Below, one piece after another: positions 5,780 to 8,383 of a stretch of DNA of 8,383 nt (positions within the stretch are counted from its first letter, which is position 1; the number at the start of each line of letters is the position of its first letter). The position numbers and the translations under genes are program-made. The notes beneath the pieces are model-generated. The model was given only the letters and a program-made list of their open reading frames with translations, was not told the DNA's origin and did not search any database. Source of the stretch: an uncultured Lautropia sp. (GTDB taxonomy: Bacteria; Pseudomonadota; Gammaproteobacteria; Burkholderiales; Burkholderiaceae_E); assembly GCA_938046755.1 (NCBI GenBank), contig CALIXC010000141.1, forward strand, positions 1 to 8,383, in the 5' to 3' direction.

Positions 5780-6910
5780 TCAGGCTCCGGCAGAAATGAA
5801 ACGCACGCCAGGCGAAAGCGGATGACCGCGCAGGAAGGCGTCTGCGGGCTGGCGCCGGCCACCGGCCCGCTGCAGGGCTGCAAGACGCACGATGCCGCCC
5901 TGGCCACAGGCCACATCCACACCGTCCGGGCCAGCCGCGACGATGGTGCCGGGCGCATCTGCGGCGTTCTCGTCGTGTCGCAGCACCTGCGATTGAAAGA
6001 CCCGCAGTGGCGGGTCATCCCGATGCCCTTCCAGCCAGGTGATGGCCCCAGGCGGATCGAAGGCACGTATGTGACGACTTACTTCCACGGCAGTGCGCGT
6101 CCAGTCGATGCCCAGCTCTTTCTTGTCGACCTTGGCGGCGTAGGTGACACCGGCCTGCGACTGTGGCTCGAAGACCAGGCGGCCCGCGGACAGCTCATCC
6201 AGCGCCGCCACGATGGCCTCGGCGCCAACGTCGGCCAGACGGTCATACAGGGTGCTGGCGGTATCGGTATCGAGGATGGGCACGACATGACGCCCACCCA
6301 CCGGACCCGTGTCCAGGCCGGCTTCCATCTGCATGATGCAGACGCCGGTCTCCGGATCGCCAGCCTCGATGGCCCGCTGGATGGGGGCTGCACCGCGCCA
6401 GCGCGGCAGCAGCGAGGCATGGATGTTCAGACAGCCCAACCGGGGCAGATCCAGCACCGACTGCGGCAGCAACAGGCCATAGGCGGCCACCACCATCACG
6501 TCCGGCTGCAGGGCCCGCAGAGCGGCCAGTGCTTCCTCGGCTTCCTGGTTGGCGGCCTCACGCCGTACCCGGCGCTCCTCGGTCTCATCGGCAGCCGCAA
6601 GGCGGATGCGCAGCGACTCAGGCTGAAGGACTGGAAGATTGGCAGCCAATGCACGTTGCTTGACGGCAGAAGGTAGCAGTTTCTGACCACGACCCGCCGG
6701 TCTGTCCGGCTGGCTGAGCACGGCCACCACCTCGTGGCGAGACCCGATGAGGGCATCAAGCGCCTGGGCAGCAAAGACGGGCGTGCCCGCATAGACGACG
6801 CGCAGCGGACGGCCTGCCTGTGCGGCAGGCTGATCTGAAACCGTGTGCGAAGGGCTGGACGCGGAAGCTGGCGATGACGGGGTCGGGCCGTGATCGGATG
6901 GAGCGCTCAT
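5780..6910 (-). CDS. fmt: Methionyl-tRNA formyltransferase
   Basis: Fmt transfers a formyl group from 10-formyltetrahydrofolate to Met-tRNA(fMet), giving the initiator used by bacterial ribosomes. The 376-residue product has the N-terminal formyltransferase fold starting near residue 36 (LRVVYAGTPVFA), the tRNA-contact segment QPDRPAGRGQK (67-77) and the signature LNIHASLLPRWRG (161-173). The catalytic residues N162, H164 and D200 (in LDTG) are present. The C-terminal OB-like domain (about 255-370) includes the RAFDP motif (282-286). The ATG at 6910 shares its A with the last base of the def stop (TGATG), typical of coupled translation. The frame stays open further upstream, but that part lies inside def and is not Fmt-like. 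The protein exceeds the usual 310-320 residues because of a Ser/Pro/Ala-rich N-terminal leader (1-34) and a charged insert near 103-130. Confidence 0.96.
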   Translation of the reverse strand: MSAPSDHGPTPSSPASASSPSHTVSDQPAAQAGRPLRVVYAGTPVFAAQALDALIGSRHEVVAVLSQPDRPAGRGQKLLPSAVKQRALAANLPVLQPESLRIRLAAADETEERRVRREAANQEAEEALAALRALQPDVMVVAAYGLLLPQSVLDLPRLGCLNIHASLLPRWRGAAPIQRAIEAGDPETGVCIMQMEAGLDTGPVGGRHVVPILDTDTASTLYDRLADVGAEAIVAALDELSAGRLVFEPQSQAGVTYAAKVDKKELGIDWTRTAVEVSRHIRAFDPPGAITWLEGHRDDPPLRVFQSQVLRHDENAADAPGTIVAAGPDGVDVACGQGGIVRLAALQRAGGRRQPADAFLRGHPLSPGVRFISAGA

Positions 6911-7422
6911 CAGGCGGCGCTGCGCTCCCGCTCCATCTTCAGCACCTTCTGGCGGATGCGATTCTGCTTGAGCCGCGACAGGTGCTGGATGAAGAGTTTG
7001 CCGTTCAGGTGGTCGATCTCGTGCTGAATGCACACAGCCAGCAGGCCATCGGTCTCCAGCGTGAAGGGCTTGCCATCCAAGTCCAGCGCCGTGACGGTGA
7101 CGGCGTCGGGCCGCTCGACCTTGTCGTAGATGCCGGGGATGGACAGGCACCCTTCCTCGTAGCTCTGCAGCGTGTCGCTGGACCAGGTGATCTCGGGATT
7201 GATCAAGACCTGCAACTGGTCGTGGGTCTCGGTGAGATCGATGACGACGACGCGCTCGTGCACATTGACCTGCGTGGCCGCCAGCCCGATGCCGGGCGCC
7301 GCATACATGGTCTCGGCCATGTCGGCCACCAGTTTGCGGATTCGATCGTCCACAACCGGGACCCGCTCGGCAACCGTATGCAACCGGGCGTCAGGATACT
7401 TGAGTATGTCTAGCACAGCCAT
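6910..7422 (-). CDS. def: Peptide deformylase
   Basis: Def removes the formyl group from the N-terminal methionine of nascent proteins at the ribosome exit. The 170-residue length is normal for the type 1 enzyme. All three family motifs are intact: GIGLAATQ (44-51), EEGCLSIPG (89-97) and QHEIDHLNG (133-141). C92, H134 and H138 bind the metal (usually iron), and E135 is the catalytic acid/base. The start is the ATG at 7422, giving the typical MAVLDILKYPD. Only a weak GGTGGA-like ribosome site precedes it, at about 9 bases. It is the first gene of the def-fmt pair and is read divergently from the LysM gene, so its promoter should lie in 7423-7559. A TTGACG hexamer (minus, 7499-7494) is a possible -35, but I see no convincing -10 at the right distance. 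Confidence 0.97.
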   Translation of the reverse strand: MAVLDILKYPDARLHTVAERVPVVDDRIRKLVADMAETMYAAPGIGLAATQVNVHERVVVIDLTETHDQLQVLINPEITWSSDTLQSYEEGCLSIPGIYDKVERPDAVTVTALDLDGKPFTLETDGLLAVCIQHEIDHLNGKLFIQHLSRLKQNRIRQKVLKMERERSAA

Positions 7423-7443
7423 CGGACACTATCCACCATTGAA

Positions 7444-7474
7444 CCTGTCGCGCATTGCCGGACAGGATGCTGTC
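7444..7474. repeat. Overlapping CTGTC/GACAG inverted repeats between def and the LysM gene
   Basis: CCTGTC (7444-7449) pairs with GACAGG (7461-7466), and the same GACAG (7461-7465) also pairs with CTGTC (7470-7474) across a 4-base loop. The three alternating half-sites lie in the divergent promoter region, so they could be an operator or two competing hairpins. The arms are short and chance cannot be excluded. Confidence 0.3.
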
Positions 7475-7483
7475 AGAAAGAAT
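7455..7483 (+). promoter_or_regulatory. Candidate sigma-70 promoter for the LysM gene
   Basis: TTGCCG (7455-7460), a 17-base spacer and AAGAAT (7478-7483) each match the sigma-70 hexamers at four of six positions with ideal spacing. This would leave a leader of about 70 bases. The spacer contains the GACAG-CTGTC inverted repeat. This is a tentative call because the hexamers are degenerate. Confidence 0.3.
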
Positions 7484-7559
7484 TTCTCTTGCACGTCAAG
7501 TCGGCACGCAGTTGCCATCAGCCTGGTGGGGCGTGCGTAGACGACTCCAAGGACCGACC

Positions 7560-8383
7560 ATGTCGATGAAAAAGTTTAGCACCCGGGCCCTGAGCACCCT
7601 GAGCCTGAGCATCGCCCTTGCAATGGGCGCCGTGATGCCGCTTCAGGGCATCGCCCAGACCCGCCAAGATGAAATCCAGCTGGCTGCCGACGCCCCGGAC
7701 CGCCACGTGGTGGTCAAGGGCGATACGCTGTGGGGCATTGCCGGACTTTTTCTGAAGGAACCCTGGCGCTGGCCGGAGATCTGGCAACTGAACAAGGCCG
7801 AGATCAAGAACCCGCACCTGATCTATCCGGGCGACATTGTATATCTGGATCGCTCGGGCGACACGCCGCGTCTGCGTCTGGGCCGCAATGTGTATGGCGG
7901 GTCCGACGACACTGGTGGTCAGGGCCGCAGCGGCAACGGTATCAGCAAGCTGGAGCCCACCGTGCGCGCCACCATGACCGACAAGGCCGCCATCCCCAGC
8001 ATCTCGCTCTCCAGCATCCAGGCCTTCATCAACCGTCCGCTGATCGTCGACGAGAAGGGCCTGAATGACTCGCCCTACATCGTCGCCCCCGAACAGGAAG
8101 GCCGAGTGAATGTCGGCAATGCCGATCGCATCTATGCCCGTGGCATCAAGGCCGACAGCGGCGTCCGCACCTGGCACATCTATCGCCCGGCCAAGCCGCT
8201 CGTCGACCCGGTGACCCGCAAGACGCTGGCCTATGAGGCCACCTACCTGGGCACGGCCGAACTGCAGCGTCATGGCGATCCGGCCAAGCTTGCCATCACC
8301 AAGGTGGTGGAAGAGATCACCGACGGTGACCGTCTGGTGCCGGCCGGCATCGATCAGGACGTAAACTTCGTGCCCCGCTCGCC
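7560..8383 (+). CDS. Secreted LysM-domain protein, 3' end outside window
   Basis: The frame is open from the ATG at 7560 to the window end with no stop, giving 274 visible residues. AAGGA (7549-7553) six bases before the ATG supports this start over the second ATG at 7566. Residues 1-32 form a signal peptide (MSMKKF, a hydrophobic stretch and a likely cut after GIA), so the protein is exported. Residues 49-96 form a LysM domain (VVVKGDTLWGIAGLFL then IYPGDIVYL), which binds N-acetylglucosamine in peptidoglycan. The W-R-W-P-E-I-W segment inside it is typical of the LysM proteins found beside def in Burkholderiales. The roughly 180 residues after the domain include a Gly-rich linker (about 113-127) and a region I cannot assign to a named domain. 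It is read divergently from def. In related genomes the next gene downstream is often dprA, which is not visible here. Confidence 0.9.
   Translation, partial: MSMKKFSTRALSTLSLSIALAMGAVMPLQGIAQTRQDEIQLAADAPDRHVVVKGDTLWGIAGLFLKEPWRWPEIWQLNKAEIKNPHLIYPGDIVYLDRSGDTPRLRLGRNVYGGSDDTGGQGRSGNGISKLEPTVRATMTDKAAIPSISLSSIQAFINRPLIVDEKGLNDSPYIVAPEQEGRVNVGNADRIYARGIKADSGVRTWHIYRPAKPLVDPVTRKTLAYEATYLGTAELQRHGDPAKLAITKVVEEITDGDRLVPAGIDQDVNFVPRS

Noticed and set aside
5573..6676. Plus-strand open frame of 367 codons across fmt and the intergenic gap
   Set aside because: It is antisense to fmt over most of its length and has no protein-family features.
7518..8273. Long minus-strand open frame of 251 codons
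   Set aside because: It lies antisense to the LysM gene, which has a signal peptide, a recognisable domain and a good ribosome site. The minus-frame product is low-complexity and typical of a high-GC shadow frame.
1..8383. CRISPR arrays, tRNA or rRNA genes, insertion sequences
   Set aside because: I saw no regularly spaced repeats, no cloverleaf sequences, no rRNA stretches and no transposase motifs in the window.

Overview
This window most likely comes from the chromosome of a high-GC betaproteobacterium of the order Burkholderiales. The support is the gene order (LysM protein, def, fmt, htpX, rsmB, a DUF4390 protein, ntrY) and the protein sequences. Sampled core stretches are about 62-65% G+C by hand count. 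I do not assign a genus. Every confidently identified gene except the LysM gene is on the minus strand, so the transcription order runs right to left.

Right end (7423-8383): a LysM secretory protein gene runs rightward off the window. It diverges from def across a 137-base intergenic space. Next (5780-7422): def (peptide deformylase) and fmt (Met-tRNA formyltransferase) overlap by one base (TGATG). They form the classic pair that adds and removes the N-formyl group of initiator methionine.

Middle (5444-5779): a 336-base gap holds a bulged 12-bp hairpin just past fmt, a weak hairpin with a T-rich tail, and a close match to a sigma-32 heat-shock promoter pointing at htpX. It also holds a roughly 200-base leader with another GC hairpin and a pyrimidine-rich tract.

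Left-middle (219-5443): htpX, rsmB, the DUF4390 gene and ntrY are packed with a 4-base gap, a 4-base overlap and a 52-base overlap. This looks like one operon, so the heat-shock promoter may also drive a 16S rRNA methyltransferase and a nitrogen/redox sensor kinase.

Left end (1-360): the sequence drops to about 48% G+C. The ntrY frame ends in an unusual tail, the expected ntrX response regulator does not follow within the 218 bases available, and a partial cysteine-rich reading frame enters from the left edge and overlaps the end of ntrY tail to tail. This looks like the edge of a rearranged or acquired segment and is the part most worth following into flanking sequence. I do not see a complete new system: most of the window is conserved housekeeping and envelope-stress genes.
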